Program-made: the position numbers and the translations under genes
From: Pseudomonas sp. FeN3W
Lineage (GTDB): Bacteria; Pseudomonadota; Gammaproteobacteria; Pseudomonadales; Pseudomonadaceae
Reading direction: 5' to 3'
NCBI GenBank assembly: GCA_030263805.2
Contig: CP136011.1
Span: 248,001-312,000, forward strand
Length of the DNA: 64,000 nt
The notes under the pieces: generated by a model
Databases searched by the model: none
What the model was told of the DNA's origin: nothing
What the model saw: only the letters and a program-made list of their open reading frames with translations
Shown here: positions 17,843 through 26,219 of the stretch, one piece after another
Layout: each line of letters opens with the position of its first letter
Position numbering within the stretch: the stretch's first letter is position 1

Positions 17843-18178
17843 TCTTATTAAGACTAGATTACTCTTCCTCGGCTACCACGCGCGATGTTTATCTCAACTT
17901 TCTCTGAAAGAGATGCAATAAGATCGATGCCTAGCCGCTCACCAATTTCAAATGATTTCGCAATGATTTCCACAAGATAATCACCTAGAAGATCATCGTT
18001 GCTGGCTCGTGCGGCATTGACTGCCCTTGACAATAATCCTATCAGATCAAGAAAGCCTCGCTCCAAAGACACGTAAGCAACTGAGCGCGTAGTTGGTGGC
18101 AAAATCCTTGACTCCAGGTCAATACCTAGCGACTCCTTGACATCCTCCCCGGCATAAATGCCAGGATTCCCTACGGTG

Positions 18179-19423
18179 TCACTTGACAGATGCCAAGTGC
18201 TCACTTCGATGGGTTCCTGCTGCTGATGGCCTTACTGCACCATTCACTTCACAGGCGATCCGGCCATAGCCCTGGCCTTTGAGCGAGTTCAATCCGCGCT
18301 CACGGATGTTCTTGGCAGCGATCAGGTCGGCATTCTCGGTGTGGGCGCAGGCCACACACAGAAACACCGCCTGGCTTAGCCGATTTTCAGCACTGACATA
18401 GCCGCAGCAGGGGCAGGTGCGACTGGTGTTTTGCGGCGATACTGCTATCGCGTCACCCCCGCACCAGGCCGACTTGTACTCCAACTGGCGACGAAATTCA
18501 CCAAAGCCTTGATCCAGAATAGACCTGTTCAAACCAGCTTTGGCGCGAACCTGTCGGCCCGGAGACTCTGGCGTACCCTTGGCGGAACGACTCATGTTGC
18601 TCACTTGCAAGTCTTCCAGACACAACAGCGCGTGGCTTTGGCTGATGCTGTGTGAGGCTTTATGCAAGAAGTCGTTGCGCGCATTGGCGATTTGGTGGTG
18701 GATCTTCTGGACGCGTGCTTTGGCTCGCTTCCAGTTGCTGCTGAATTTAACTTTATGACTTAGTTGGCGCTGCGCCTTAGCCAATCTAACCTGATGGCGC
18801 TTAAAGCTGTGCAGCGGCGCAATCACCTTTTCCTGCTGGCCATCCCATAGGGTCGCGAAGCGGACAATCCCCAGGTCAATGCCAACTGCTGTAACAGCCG
18901 GGTGGCGTACGATGTCCACTTCCCGCTCAGTCTGAAATGAAACATGCCAGCGACCGGCCTTCAGGCTGATCGTAGTATTCTTGATCTCGCCCAATACAGT
19001 GCGACTGGCGCGATACTTCATCCAGCCGAGCTTGGGCAAAAACACCCGACCTTTTGCCTGATCGAGCTTAACGCCCTGCGGGTAGCGGAAGCTGTCCGAA
19101 AAACCCTTCTTTTTGAATTGAGGAAATTGAGCCCGTTGCGCGAAGAAATTCTGATAAGCCGCTTCCAGGTTTTTCAGCGACTGCTGAAGCACCTGTGAGT
19201 GAGGCTCTTTTAGCCATGGTGTCTCAGGATCTGTTTTCCACGCGGTCAATGCCTTGCACATGTCCGCATAGGAGAGCTTCTTGCCAGTGCTCTTGTAGTG
19301 CTCTTGTTGCAGGCTCAAGCCGCGATTGAACACATATCGAGAAGCCCCGGCAAACTGGCGCATTAAGCGCTGCTGGGCACCGTCCGGACAAAGTTCGAAT
19401 TTAAAGGCTTGCAGTCTTCTCAT
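18179..19423 (-). CDS. tnpB: TnpB RNA-guided nuclease of the IS608-like element
   Basis: The true start is taken as the ATG at 19423 (MRRLQAFKFEL), giving 414 residues, normal for TnpB; the frame is open further upstream but there overlaps tnpA. RuvC residues are visible as GIDLGIVRFATL (Asp), LCLEDLQVSN (Glu) and ENADLIAAKNI (Asp). The zinc ribbon is complete, with CPCC and CVAC pairs. Its guide RNA would come from the 3' end of the gene and the right end at 18140-18178, with the guide read from the host MazG-like gene next to it. All catalytic features are intact. Confidence 0.9.
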   Translation of the reverse strand: MRRLQAFKFELCPDGAQQRLMRQFAGASRYVFNRGLSLQQEHYKSTGKKLSYADMCKALTAWKTDPETPWLKEPHSQVLQQSLKNLEAAYQNFFAQRAQFPQFKKKGFSDSFRYPQGVKLDQAKGRVFLPKLGWMKYRASRTVLGEIKNTTISLKAGRWHVSFQTEREVDIVRHPAVTAVGIDLGIVRFATLWDGQQEKVIAPLHSFKRHQVRLAKAQRQLSHKVKFSSNWKRAKARVQKIHHQIANARNDFLHKASHSISQSHALLCLEDLQVSNMSRSAKGTPESPGRQVRAKAGLNRSILDQGFGEFRRQLEYKSAWCGGDAIAVSPQNTSRTCPCCGYVSAENRLSQAVFLCVACAHTENADLIAAKNIRERGLNSLKGQGYGRIACEVNGAVRPSAAGTHRSEHLASVK

Positions 19424-19444
19424 CGTATTATTATGATTAGGTCT

Positions 19445-19861
19445 ATGGATAAAGTCAATGACATCAGGCGAGGCAGGCACTGCATTTTTAACATGCATGT
19501 GCATTTGGTCTTCGTCACAAAATACCGCCGAGATGTATTTGATCAGGCTGCCATTACACGGCTGCGTGAGCTGTTCGCGAAGATCTGCGAGGACTTTGGC
19601 GCAACGCTGGAAGAACTTGATGGCGAGAGGGATCACGTTCACCTGCTGGTGACCTATCCGCCCAAGATTTCCGTTTCCTCGTTGGTCAATAGCCTTAAGG
19701 GCGCTTCCAGCCGTGTCTTGCGCAGCGAGCGGCCTGATATTGCCAGGCATTACTACCAGGGGCAGCTGTGGTCACCCAGCTATTTAGCCGCGTCCTGTGG
19801 TGGGGCACCGCTGGCGGTGATTAAACAGTACATTGAAAGCCAGGCGTTGCCAAAAAGCTGA
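19445..19861 (+). CDS. tnpA: TnpA, Y1 transposase of the IS608-like element
   Basis: I take the ATG at 19445 (MDKVNDIRRGRHCIFNMH) as the start, giving 138 residues; the frame is open from 19409. The HUH motif is in RDHVHLLV and the catalytic Tyr in IKQYIESQ. The gene diverges from tnpB with the starts 21 bases apart. TnpA would excise and insert the single-strand element next to TTAC, in agreement with the observed flank. Confidence 0.9.
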   Translation: MDKVNDIRRGRHCIFNMHVHLVFVTKYRRDVFDQAAITRLRELFAKICEDFGATLEELDGERDHVHLLVTYPPKISVSSLVNSLKGASSRVLRSERPDIARHYYQGQLWSPSYLAASCGGAPLAVIKQYIESQALPKS

Positions 19862-20160
19862 ATCGCTACGCGATTGGCACCTTATATCCCCGCCATGAAT
19901 GATGGGGCTTTACGGTGCCTTTTGGTAAAATCAATACAACGAAGAACAATATCCGCAAGTTCATGCTTAAACTTGTTGGTAACACCGGCTAAAGAAATCT
20001 CGATTGCCGCCTCCCCCATCTCTGAGCCGACCATGGCTAACGCCTCAAGAGATGTTCTGTTATGCCAACCCATGGAGGCGACCCATTTGTGGTGACGTTT
20101 TGCTATACGACTGATTTCAATAATCATTAAATTCCTAAACCTCATTTATCAAAATATAAC

Positions 20161-20853
20161 CTATAAATCAAACCCTTCATCTATTAATTTCTTTTTCGAT
20201 GATGGAGTTAAAAGATGGATAAGTTTGCTGAAACTATCGCACCTTACAAGATTATCAATTGTTTTAGGCTTAAGATTTTTAGAGAGCCAGGTGCAAAGTT
20301 CATGCTCTGAATTGAACGATGAAATCAGATCCTTATGAAACACACAATCATTTAGGCGACTATGGGCGTACTCCGGCGCGATATTTGAAGTGAAGCTTTT
20401 TTGCAAAGACAGACTGCGCTGATGATTGATGGTCAAGTCAAGAAGCTCTTTGGCAACCTGTGGACGCTCATCTTTTAAGTACTTATACAAATGAGAGAAC
20501 ATGTGAGCCGATTGTTTAAGAGAGTATTTATGCTTGGTTGCTTGATGCTCTACGAAAAAACCAACAAGATTCTCAGCGCAAAAACGAACTGTAGAATCAT
20601 CTAAAGACTCAATTACCTTATATATCAGAATGCCAAGCGGCATGTACTGGCTATTTAAATGAAGCTCGGCATAGTAGGACTTGAGCCTTGAGCAATCAAG
20701 CTTTCCGAATGACCACTCGGTAGCTATATTTGTAATTAAATCACTATTTGGAAATAAATGAAAATGGCTGAGTGTTGCCTCTTCAACATCAAAAGAAAAC
20801 TGATTTTTGTTTTTGTATTCCAAATAATAAAAACATTTCATGTCATATAGCAT
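20161..20853 (-). CDS. Gene C of the duplicated block (copy 2, intact), C-terminal tag
   Basis: A 230-residue protein starting at the ATG at 20853, 12 bases after gene B; a TTG at 20865 would add four residues. It shares NSQYMPLGIL, the EHQAT.KYSL.QSAHM core and the WL..N.KP....L segment with the broken copy at 15710-16405. The chain is mostly helical and soluble, and ends KKKLIDEGFDL, matching the shared C-terminal pattern. No domain is recognised. Confidence 0.75.
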   Translation of the reverse strand: MLYDMKCFYYLEYKNKNQFSFDVEEATLSHFHLFPNSDLITNIATEWSFGKLDCSRLKSYYAELHLNSQYMPLGILIYKVIESLDDSTVRFCAENLVGFFVEHQATKHKYSLKQSAHMFSHLYKYLKDERPQVAKELLDLTINHQRSLSLQKSFTSNIAPEYAHSRLNDCVFHKDLISSFNSEHELCTWLSKNLKPKTIDNLVRCDSFSKLIHLLTPSSKKKLIDEGFDL

Positions 20854-20865
20854 GGCATTACTCAA

Positions 20866-21330
20866 TCAAAGTGAAAAGTCATCATCAATGACACGCTTCT
20901 TTGCAGAGGGTGGTAGCTGACCACGACTATGCAAATGACGAAGATAGGCGATTTCAACCAAACTCACCATTTTCTCAATCTCTTGAAGCGCAAAGAACAT
21001 CTGATGCTCAGTTTTTCTTCCCGGAACGGAAACGTTCCCGGCTTTAGGAATCTGAACAGCGGCATTATCGAACTGGATTTTCAGACCTGGCGGTATCATT
21101 TCAAGAGGCAATCCCACGAAATAAACCTTCTCAGCGACCAAGTTGTATGCACGATGTGCGCAAACACGTCGTGTAAGATCTGGGTCGTTCGCCACATGCA
21201 ACACCTCACCAACGTATCGGATACTCTCTAGCGAATCAGTCTGTTCGGCAGAGAGGAGTCCCTCTTCGTCAACGGTCACCCTGTAGTCCAACCCATCGTC
21301 ACTTACATATACATGTTTAGATTTAATCAT
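20866..21330 (-). CDS. Gene B of the duplicated block (copy 2), C-terminal tag
   Basis: A 154-residue protein starting MIKSKHVYVS; the ATG at 21330 follows aaggtgatc, the same arrangement as copy 1. A middle segment of about 12 residues (PKAGNVSVPG region) differs most between the copies. The end, KKRVIDDDFSL, matches the shared C-terminal pattern and is more conserved than the middle. It lies 7 bases after gene A. Function is unknown. Confidence 0.75.
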   Translation of the reverse strand: MIKSKHVYVSDDGLDYRVTVDEEGLLSAEQTDSLESIRYVGEVLHVANDPDLTRRVCAHRAYNLVAEKVYFVGLPLEMIPPGLKIQFDNAAVQIPKAGNVSVPGRKTEHQMFFALQEIEKMVSLVEIAYLRHLHSRGQLPPSAKKRVIDDDFSL

Positions 21331-21337
21331 GATCACC

Positions 21338-21700
21338 TTACATAGAATGCGAAAGGCCAGTCTCAAGATGGCGTTTCTTGCTTACTTCACTGGCAATCAG
21401 CTCAACAAGTCTAGCAGGCTTGAGATCATAGGTAATGACATCGTAGGCGTTTTCGCCCTCTCCATTTCGAATCGAAAACGCTTTATCGATGCCGCCCAGG
21501 TTTACAAGCGCTTCCAGGTCTTCATTAAGCTGCTTACAGCCATACTTGTCCGAGTCCAGTCGCGTATATGGTGCGCCGCAGTACTTGTGATAATCCATAA
21601 CCATGCGGTAGTCCACCGATGCGTAAAAAGGATTGCGGCTGAGCCATTGCTCCAGCCATTCCATGCGCGACTGCTGTGAGATCTTTTGCTTTTTGGACAT
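21338..21700 (-). CDS. Gene A of the duplicated block (copy 2), possible winged-helix protein
   Basis: A 120-residue protein strongly similar to the copy at 16888-17250, especially RNPFYASVDYRMVMDYH and APYTRLDSDK.GC.QLN.DLEALV.LGGIDKAF. The near-identical core over two diverged copies implies selection. It leads the A-B-C-MazG operon and diverges from the small gene at 21838; the 137 bases between them are AT-rich and contain a TTGACA on the minus strand, so the promoters are probably there. Confidence 0.75.
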   Translation of the reverse strand: MSKKQKISQQSRMEWLEQWLSRNPFYASVDYRMVMDYHKYCGAPYTRLDSDKYGCKQLNEDLEALVNLGGIDKAFSIRNGEGENAYDVITYDLKPARLVELIASEVSKKRHLETGLSHSM

Positions 21701-21837
21701 TACCTGAATCCTTGAAGATGAAATCTTCTTCTATTTTGATGTCAAAACGTACGCGCTTGTCAATTTACACGCAATATATAGAAAGACATGGCTGCCAAAC
21801 TATATGATAGGTATATATTGTCATATATGAGGTATGC

Positions 21838-22023
21838 ATGAACAACTCGTTTTCAAAAATACTGGAGCAAGCGTATCGTGATGCTGGCGTTGTTGCGCAG
21901 GTGCCGGAAAATACTGTCGGCTTCAATGAAAATCTCACCAAGATCGATCATTACCGGGCGAATGAGATACTGGCCAAAAAAATGAGGCATGTCCATACGA
22001 GCCTTGAAGGGCCGAATCTGTAA
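21838..22023 (+). CDS. Small hypothetical protein
   Basis: A 61-residue protein with a good ribosome site (gaggt) 5-9 bases before the ATG. It is hydrophilic and has no motif I know. It sits between gene A and the NUDIX gene and faces the latter, with only 3 bases between the stops. There is no equivalent next to copy 1 of the block. Its small size keeps confidence moderate. Confidence 0.55.
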   Translation: MNNSFSKILEQAYRDAGVVAQVPENTVGFNENLTKIDHYRANEILAKKMRHVHTSLEGPNL

Positions 22024-22026
22024 ATC

Positions 22027-22581
22027 CTAGGATTGGTGTAAATTAAGCTGAGCTAGGGCCTTGGTCGCCATGCGCTTAAGCGAACCATTGGCTGTTTCAG
22101 CCAGCGATAAAAGGTCAACCCATTGGTAGCCTTTGCATTCCTCTTCGTTAACCGTCACAGGCTCTTTGGAGTCTTGGAAGAAGAGAAAGCTGAAATCCAC
22201 GTGCCAATGCTCAGGCTCTTGCTTTCTCGCGCTGTACGGAATTTTGTGAATGTCGATATCGAGAATGGCTTCTTTAGCAAGTGTCATGTCGTACAAGCCA
22301 GCCTCCTCGCCTGCTTCACGCCTTGCCGCCTCGACGGGGGTTTCCCCTTCATCAACGTGCCCACCGGGAGGAAGCCACAAGTCGAGCCCCTTATGATGGA
22401 TGAGCAGTGCCTGGCCAACCTTGGGATCTACGATGAAAGCTGACCCCGTAATATGCCCCTCGGCATTGCCCCGGCTAAACGGGGACTCGCTTGCAATGAT
22501 TTTTTTGAATACCGCTGGAAATGCATGGGATTCACTCGTGCAATAGTCATGCACCATATTAAGCCAGAATCGTTCACTCAC
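22027..22581 (-). CDS. NUDIX hydrolase
   Basis: The NUDIX box is complete: GGHVDEGETPVEAARREAGEEAG contains every Gly, Glu and Arg of GX5EX7REUXEEXGU. NUDIX enzymes cleave nucleoside diphosphates linked to another group; the substrate is not clear here. I use the GTG at 22581 because ggag lies 8 bases upstream; a TTG at 22626 and an ATG at 22557 are other options. It heads the second copy of the duplicated block, and its C-terminal remnant heads the first. Together with the MazG-like enzyme it suggests a nucleotide-processing theme for the block. Confidence 0.85.
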   Translation of the reverse strand: MSERFWLNMVHDYCTSESHAFPAVFKKIIASESPFSRGNAEGHITGSAFIVDPKVGQALLIHHKGLDLWLPPGGHVDEGETPVEAARREAGEEAGLYDMTLAKEAILDIDIHKIPYSARKQEPEHWHVDFSFLFFQDSKEPVTVNEEECKGYQWVDLLSLAETANGSLKRMATKALAQLNLHQS

Positions 22582-22646
22582 TGCGATTTCTCCATGTCGT
22601 GTTTCAACCAAATGATAGCATGCCAATCGATATCTAAAGTGCTAAA

Positions 22647-22675
22647 TTGACATTATGGAGCAGTCTTGTCATTAT
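22647..22675 (+). promoter_or_regulatory. Probable promoter of the topoisomerase-like gene
   Basis: A perfect TTGACA (22647-22652) lies 17 bases before CATTAT (22670-22675, 4 of 6 matches to TATAAT). It would give a leader of about 50 bases before the gene at 22732. Confidence 0.45.
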
Positions 22676-22731
22676 AGCCCAGTCCATGGCTAAGCCATGC
22701 TTTACCCCACCACTCAAAATGAGGATGGATC

Positions 22732-23745
22732 ATGCGTATTTTTGTCGTTGAAAAGCCCACTACCGCTCGCGAGCTGGCTCCCCATTTAGCAACGAAGTGG
22801 CCTGAAGAAGAGATGATGTTTCTTTCGATTGCCACTGTGAACCTTGTGAATTTTACATCCCCAAGGGCGCTTCCTTACCAGGACTACCCTCTCATTACCG
22901 ATGCATTCTACAAGCCCAATCTAAAACGATGGGGCGTACGTGATAATGAGGGATGCTTTGTTATCGGCTACAGCCAATGCGCCGGCAAGCTTGGCGAGAG
23001 GATGAATCTCACGATTGATGATGTAACCGAACTTCTCGCAAAAGCCGATTCCATCGTATGTGCCACTGACTGGGATGCGAGTGGAATGTGGGGTTTTGAC
23101 TTCCTCCTTGCTCAGTGCTGCCCTCAAAGACATTTGCTTGAGCACCAGGTCTTGAAGCTACATGGAGGCTATGACGCAAAATTCATTAAGCGGTGCATAA
23201 ATTCACCCCTTTCAACACGCGATGAAAGCTATCTCAAACTGCTCAACGCGGGTAAGGTTAAGCGTTACTTTGACTACAATTTCAACACGAATAGCCTTGT
23301 CATTTTCGGTAAGTTATACCGAGAACTTACCGGTAGTAAAAAATCTGTATTTATCAGCAAATACATGCTCCAGGCTTTTCTTTATTTTGTGGAGCAAGGT
23401 TCGATCAAGCACTTCAAGGCTGCCCTGATCCTTCAACAATGGAAAGGGACTGGAAAATATTCACCAAACAACTCTGCCCACACGCATGGGATGGGAACGC
23501 CGGCCTCAAGAGGTTCAATGCTGAAAAACCTCACTGATCTAGGTTTGTTAAAACAAGATGAACATCAACTGCAACTATCAGAACTCGGTACTCAATTTGC
23601 CAGCGCTCTGCATAAGGATTGCTGCGATCCAGACCTGCCATTCAGGTTAGACGCATGGATGTGTATGCCGTTCGAAGAAGCCAAAACAAGAATAGACTCT
23701 TATCTGATGCGACTCTTTGGCAAACAGAAACGCTATCAGAACTAA
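22732..23745 (+). CDS. Reduced type IA topoisomerase-like Toprim protein
   Basis: A 337-residue protein. The N-terminus MRIFVVEKPTTARELAPHLA with Glu7, and ATDWDASGMWG with Asp113 and Asp115, are the Toprim motifs of type IA topoisomerases and primases. The C-terminal part, GTPASRGSMLKNLTDLGLL and LSELGTQ, resembles domain IV of topoisomerase I/III (GxGTPATR...). The usual 600-700 residues are reduced by half and I see no GxxxYxRTDS active-site motif; the closest Tyr is in FISKYMLQ. It may be an inactive or repurposed topoisomerase, a primase-like or a nuclease-like protein. It begins at an ATG after gaggatgg. It stands ahead of the DUF4272 gene with 74 bases between. Confidence 0.6.
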   Translation: MRIFVVEKPTTARELAPHLATKWPEEEMMFLSIATVNLVNFTSPRALPYQDYPLITDAFYKPNLKRWGVRDNEGCFVIGYSQCAGKLGERMNLTIDDVTELLAKADSIVCATDWDASGMWGFDFLLAQCCPQRHLLEHQVLKLHGGYDAKFIKRCINSPLSTRDESYLKLLNAGKVKRYFDYNFNTNSLVIFGKLYRELTGSKKSVFISKYMLQAFLYFVEQGSIKHFKAALILQQWKGTGKYSPNNSAHTHGMGTPASRGSMLKNLTDLGLLKQDEHQLQLSELGTQFASALHKDCCDPDLPFRLDAWMCMPFEEAKTRIDSYLMRLFGKQKRYQN

Positions 23746-23819
23746 TCCCTCAAAACTCCATGTTATACTGGCATGGAGTTCGAAATGTCACCTTACCTTA
23801 ATACACAAGAAGAATACGC

Positions 23820-24503
23820 ATGACAAAAAGAATAACTAGACGCCTGACCGAAACAATAAAATCAGAGTCTTTCCGGCGAAAAATGCGGACAATCAGTATT
23901 CTGGATAACTATCAAATACCAACAAATGAATATCTACCAGAACTTCCTAGCAGTCGTAATATAGTGCCGCGAACCATTAATGACATAGCACACCGCGCAA
24001 TGTGTTTAACGTTGATGGGGGCAAAGGGCGAAGATTTGGAGCAAAATCATGTTGATCGTTATATTTTGAAATATAACTTGAAAAATTATTTATCTGATAG
24101 CGAATTATTGTTCTTAAGTGACCCCGATCCATCAGATGAAGACAGATGTTCAGCTAACTGGCGCTATGAAGGTGCTTATGTAATGCTATGGGCACTCGGT
24201 CATATGGAGCTTGAACTTCCTTTTTCTATGTGCCCAACTCCAGAGGTTGCAGAGCGAGTCATCGCATTCGATGAAATGATTAGTGAGGCATCACCAAGAT
24301 CGATAGGTGAATTGCTTAATCAGGCTGATATCGCCTATCGTTGCCACTGGGCAGCTGTAAATCAATCCATTTCAAGCAATACGTCTGATGAGCCTGATAA
24401 TTTCATAATCGACATTGGCGTATGTTATGAGCGCCGCCTTGCACTGGAGTGGCTGATTGGAGGCCCAGACCTGGATTGGGATGATGTCCGAACCGACACG
24501 TGA
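23820..24503 (+). CDS. DUF4272 family protein
   Basis: A 227-residue protein with the marks of DUF4272: ANWRYEGAYVMLWALGHMELELPFSMC, ADIAYRCHWAAV and the C-terminal VCYERRLALEWL...DWDDVRTDT. The biochemical role of the family is not known; members occur often beside toxin or mobile genes. The ATG follows aagaagaa. No signal peptide. A 74-base gap with a possible TATACT box separates it from the upstream gene. Confidence 0.75.
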   Translation: MTKRITRRLTETIKSESFRRKMRTISILDNYQIPTNEYLPELPSSRNIVPRTINDIAHRAMCLTLMGAKGEDLEQNHVDRYILKYNLKNYLSDSELLFLSDPDPSDEDRCSANWRYEGAYVMLWALGHMELELPFSMCPTPEVAERVIAFDEMISEASPRSIGELLNQADIAYRCHWAAVNQSISSNTSDEPDNFIIDIGVCYERRLALEWLIGGPDLDWDDVRTDT

Positions 24504-24588
24504 ATTCATTTATAGTGTCGCAAAGGAGCCCTTGTATCGTTAAAGTTTTATTGACAGGCCGAAAACCAATTAACAAAAATGGTGGTCA

Positions 24589-25563
24589 TCAAGGTTCGTG
24601 ACTGAGATCATGACGCCGCCCTGGCTGAACGAAAATCCCTCTTTTCAGTCCCAGTCTGTAAGCCGACTTATGCGCTTCAAACCCCGCTTCCGAGAAGCAT
24701 TGTTCATCAAGGCCTTCCGTAGGTGGGCCTCCACACCATTCGAAGGTTGCCAGGATAAGTTCAGCTCCTAGGCCTTTCCCCTGATGCTCATCCTTTATGC
24801 AGACTGCGCCAGGGGTATTGTAATAACCAACCACCTCAGCATTCTGCCCTTCTTTTTTAAGAAGTAGCATCGAATCAGATGACGGAGAAAGAAAATACCC
24901 GTTCATCAATTCCTGCACATCATCTGGATCCCACTGCTGATCAATATCATTGATGTAGTCATCAAAGTGCTGATTGCACCAAGGATCTGGCCCGTCAGCA
25001 TCACAAAGGAACTCATTGAGAGACATGACGGTTGGCTCAAGCGGCTTTCTGACCGTAAGGGCTTCCAAATTCTCGATTACAAAGACAGCCAACGTCTCGA
25101 AATCATTGAGTACACACTCAATGCGATGCTCATCAATATCGGTATATTGCATAACATCAACCAAACCGATTACCGTCATCCGAGGAATAGATCCAGATAC
25201 GTGCTCAAGGTGGCTCGAAATGACATCAGGCTTGTGAATTCCATTTGCATCTAAAATTAACCCATTACCTGCGCAAATGAGTCCGCTATGCACGGCTACG
25301 CCGCACTGATCAAACCAAACGGCAATCGATTCTTCGCAGCCGTAGGTTGCGGCAAGCGAAGCGGTGAGATCATGAGGATTCTTATTGTAGTGCAGGATCA
25401 ATCCAGTGATTTTCCCATATAGCTCGGGGTTATCTTCCCTTACTTCATACAAGGCATCACTGTCTTCCAGGATGTCTAAAAATGGTGCCATTCCTCCCGT
25501 TGAGAATTTCTCAATAAGCTTATACCCTGATGGAAATCTCGATAACATCAAACTTATATCCAT
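24589..25563 (-). CDS. GNAT acetyltransferase-like protein with a long N-terminal domain
   Basis: A 324-residue protein. The C-terminal section (about 225-300) has VVGYYNTPGAVCI followed by HQGKGLGAELI, the acetyl-CoA binding motif A (Q/R-x-x-G-x-G/A) of GNAT enzymes, and a following helix and strand. The first 180 residues are acidic and unfamiliar and may recognise the substrate. The start codon overlaps the stop of the gene at 25563-26039 (TAATG), so the two are co-translated. The acceptor substrate is unknown. Confidence 0.65.
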   Translation of the reverse strand: MDISLMLSRFPSGYKLIEKFSTGGMAPFLDILEDSDALYEVREDNPELYGKITGLILHYNKNPHDLTASLAATYGCEESIAVWFDQCGVAVHSGLICAGNGLILDANGIHKPDVISSHLEHVSGSIPRMTVIGLVDVMQYTDIDEHRIECVLNDFETLAVFVIENLEALTVRKPLEPTVMSLNEFLCDADGPDPWCNQHFDDYINDIDQQWDPDDVQELMNGYFLSPSSDSMLLLKKEGQNAEVVGYYNTPGAVCIKDEHQGKGLGAELILATFEWCGGPPTEGLDEQCFSEAGFEAHKSAYRLGLKRGIFVQPGRRHDLSHEP

Positions 25564-26039
25564 TACAATCCTCGTTCAAACGATTGCTCTCTTTTTGAGT
25601 AGGCCGGTGAGTCCATAGTTGCAACAATGTTATAACCAATATCAGCAGGACTAGGGCTGGCATTAGATAACAACACTATTTCAGCTAGTTTTTCACTGGT
25701 TGTATATGTCTCGTATGATTCAGCGTCCCCGCCAGTATGTAAGAAAGCCTCCCTGGCACATTCATTAAGTTTTTGCATGTCTAGCACATTGGCCGTTACT
25801 TTCATTGAAAAGAGGCCATCACCTATACACTTAACGCTGACGGACTCTAATTTAAGCCCATACTCAGCCGGCTCTTTCTCCATTTTTGTAGCAAAGTACT
25901 CAAGCGCCTTGATTGTAAGCAGTGGAATATTTTCAGTCGAAAACTCTGCTTTTGTTAAAGCAATGTATTCAGCTATAAGGTCGGCAGCCGAGGTGATGCG
26001 AAGCTGCGCCTCGAAAGCATGCAGATTATTTTTTGTCAT
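25563..26039 (-). CDS. Hypothetical protein coupled to the GNAT-like gene
   Basis: A 158-residue protein with an N-terminal helical half and a middle beta segment (LKLESVSVKCIGDGLFSMKVTANVL). No family is recognised. Its stop overlaps the ATG of the GNAT-like gene by one base, which suggests a two-gene functional unit, possibly substrate or partner of the acetyltransferase. It starts after a weak aagg ribosome site. Confidence 0.6.
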   Translation of the reverse strand: MTKNNLHAFEAQLRITSAADLIAEYIALTKAEFSTENIPLLTIKALEYFATKMEKEPAEYGLKLESVSVKCIGDGLFSMKVTANVLDMQKLNECAREAFLHTGGDAESYETYTTSEKLAEIVLLSNASPSPADIGYNIVATMDSPAYSKREQSFERGL

Positions 26040-26219
26040 GGTTGAGATGCCTTATGCGAATTTCGACTAATGAGCACATATATTATGTGTATTTCATTAC
26101 TCAATGTATATGATATCTTAAGAATAAATGATGTTGCTGTCATATGTCGAGAACCATAGAGAAACACGCACTCACATTCTGGCCAGGGATGTTTCGCAGC
26201 CAATAGGAGACAATGTCGA

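Larger units (their letters stand above)
18140..19924 (-). mobile_element. IS200/IS605 family element, IS608-like, 1785 bp, with resolved ends
   Basis: The boundaries follow from the interrupted gene. On the minus strand the host reads TTAC (19928-19925), then the element begins CAAAAGGCACC and ends GGAGGATGT (18140), and the host resumes at 18139. TTAC at the left flank is the known target of IS608. Subterminal hairpins are present: an imperfect one at 19888-19907 (CCCC...GGGG) and a perfect ggcat-aa-atgcc one at 18151-18162. No target duplication is made, as expected for this family. Both genes look intact, so the element may be mobile. Confidence 0.9.
17854..20127 (-). pseudogene. MazG-like pyrophosphohydrolase gene (copy 2), split by an IS608-like element
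   Basis: The 5' part (20127-19925) encodes the metal-binding helices GSEMGEAAIE and ELADIVLRCIDFT; the 3' part (18139-17854) encodes the rest, ending RGSRGRVI. Joining the two parts restores one 163-codon frame colinear with the intact paralogue at 15172-15651. The insertion lies within the Thr codon ACC, directly after TTAC. The start ATG at 20127 has agga upstream. As it stands no full enzyme can be made. Confidence 0.9.

Noticed and set aside
23773..23823. A 16-codon leader peptide ending in the ATGA start of the DUF4272 gene
   Set aside because: The probable -10 box at 23764 would start transcription downstream of its ATG, so it is unlikely to be translated.
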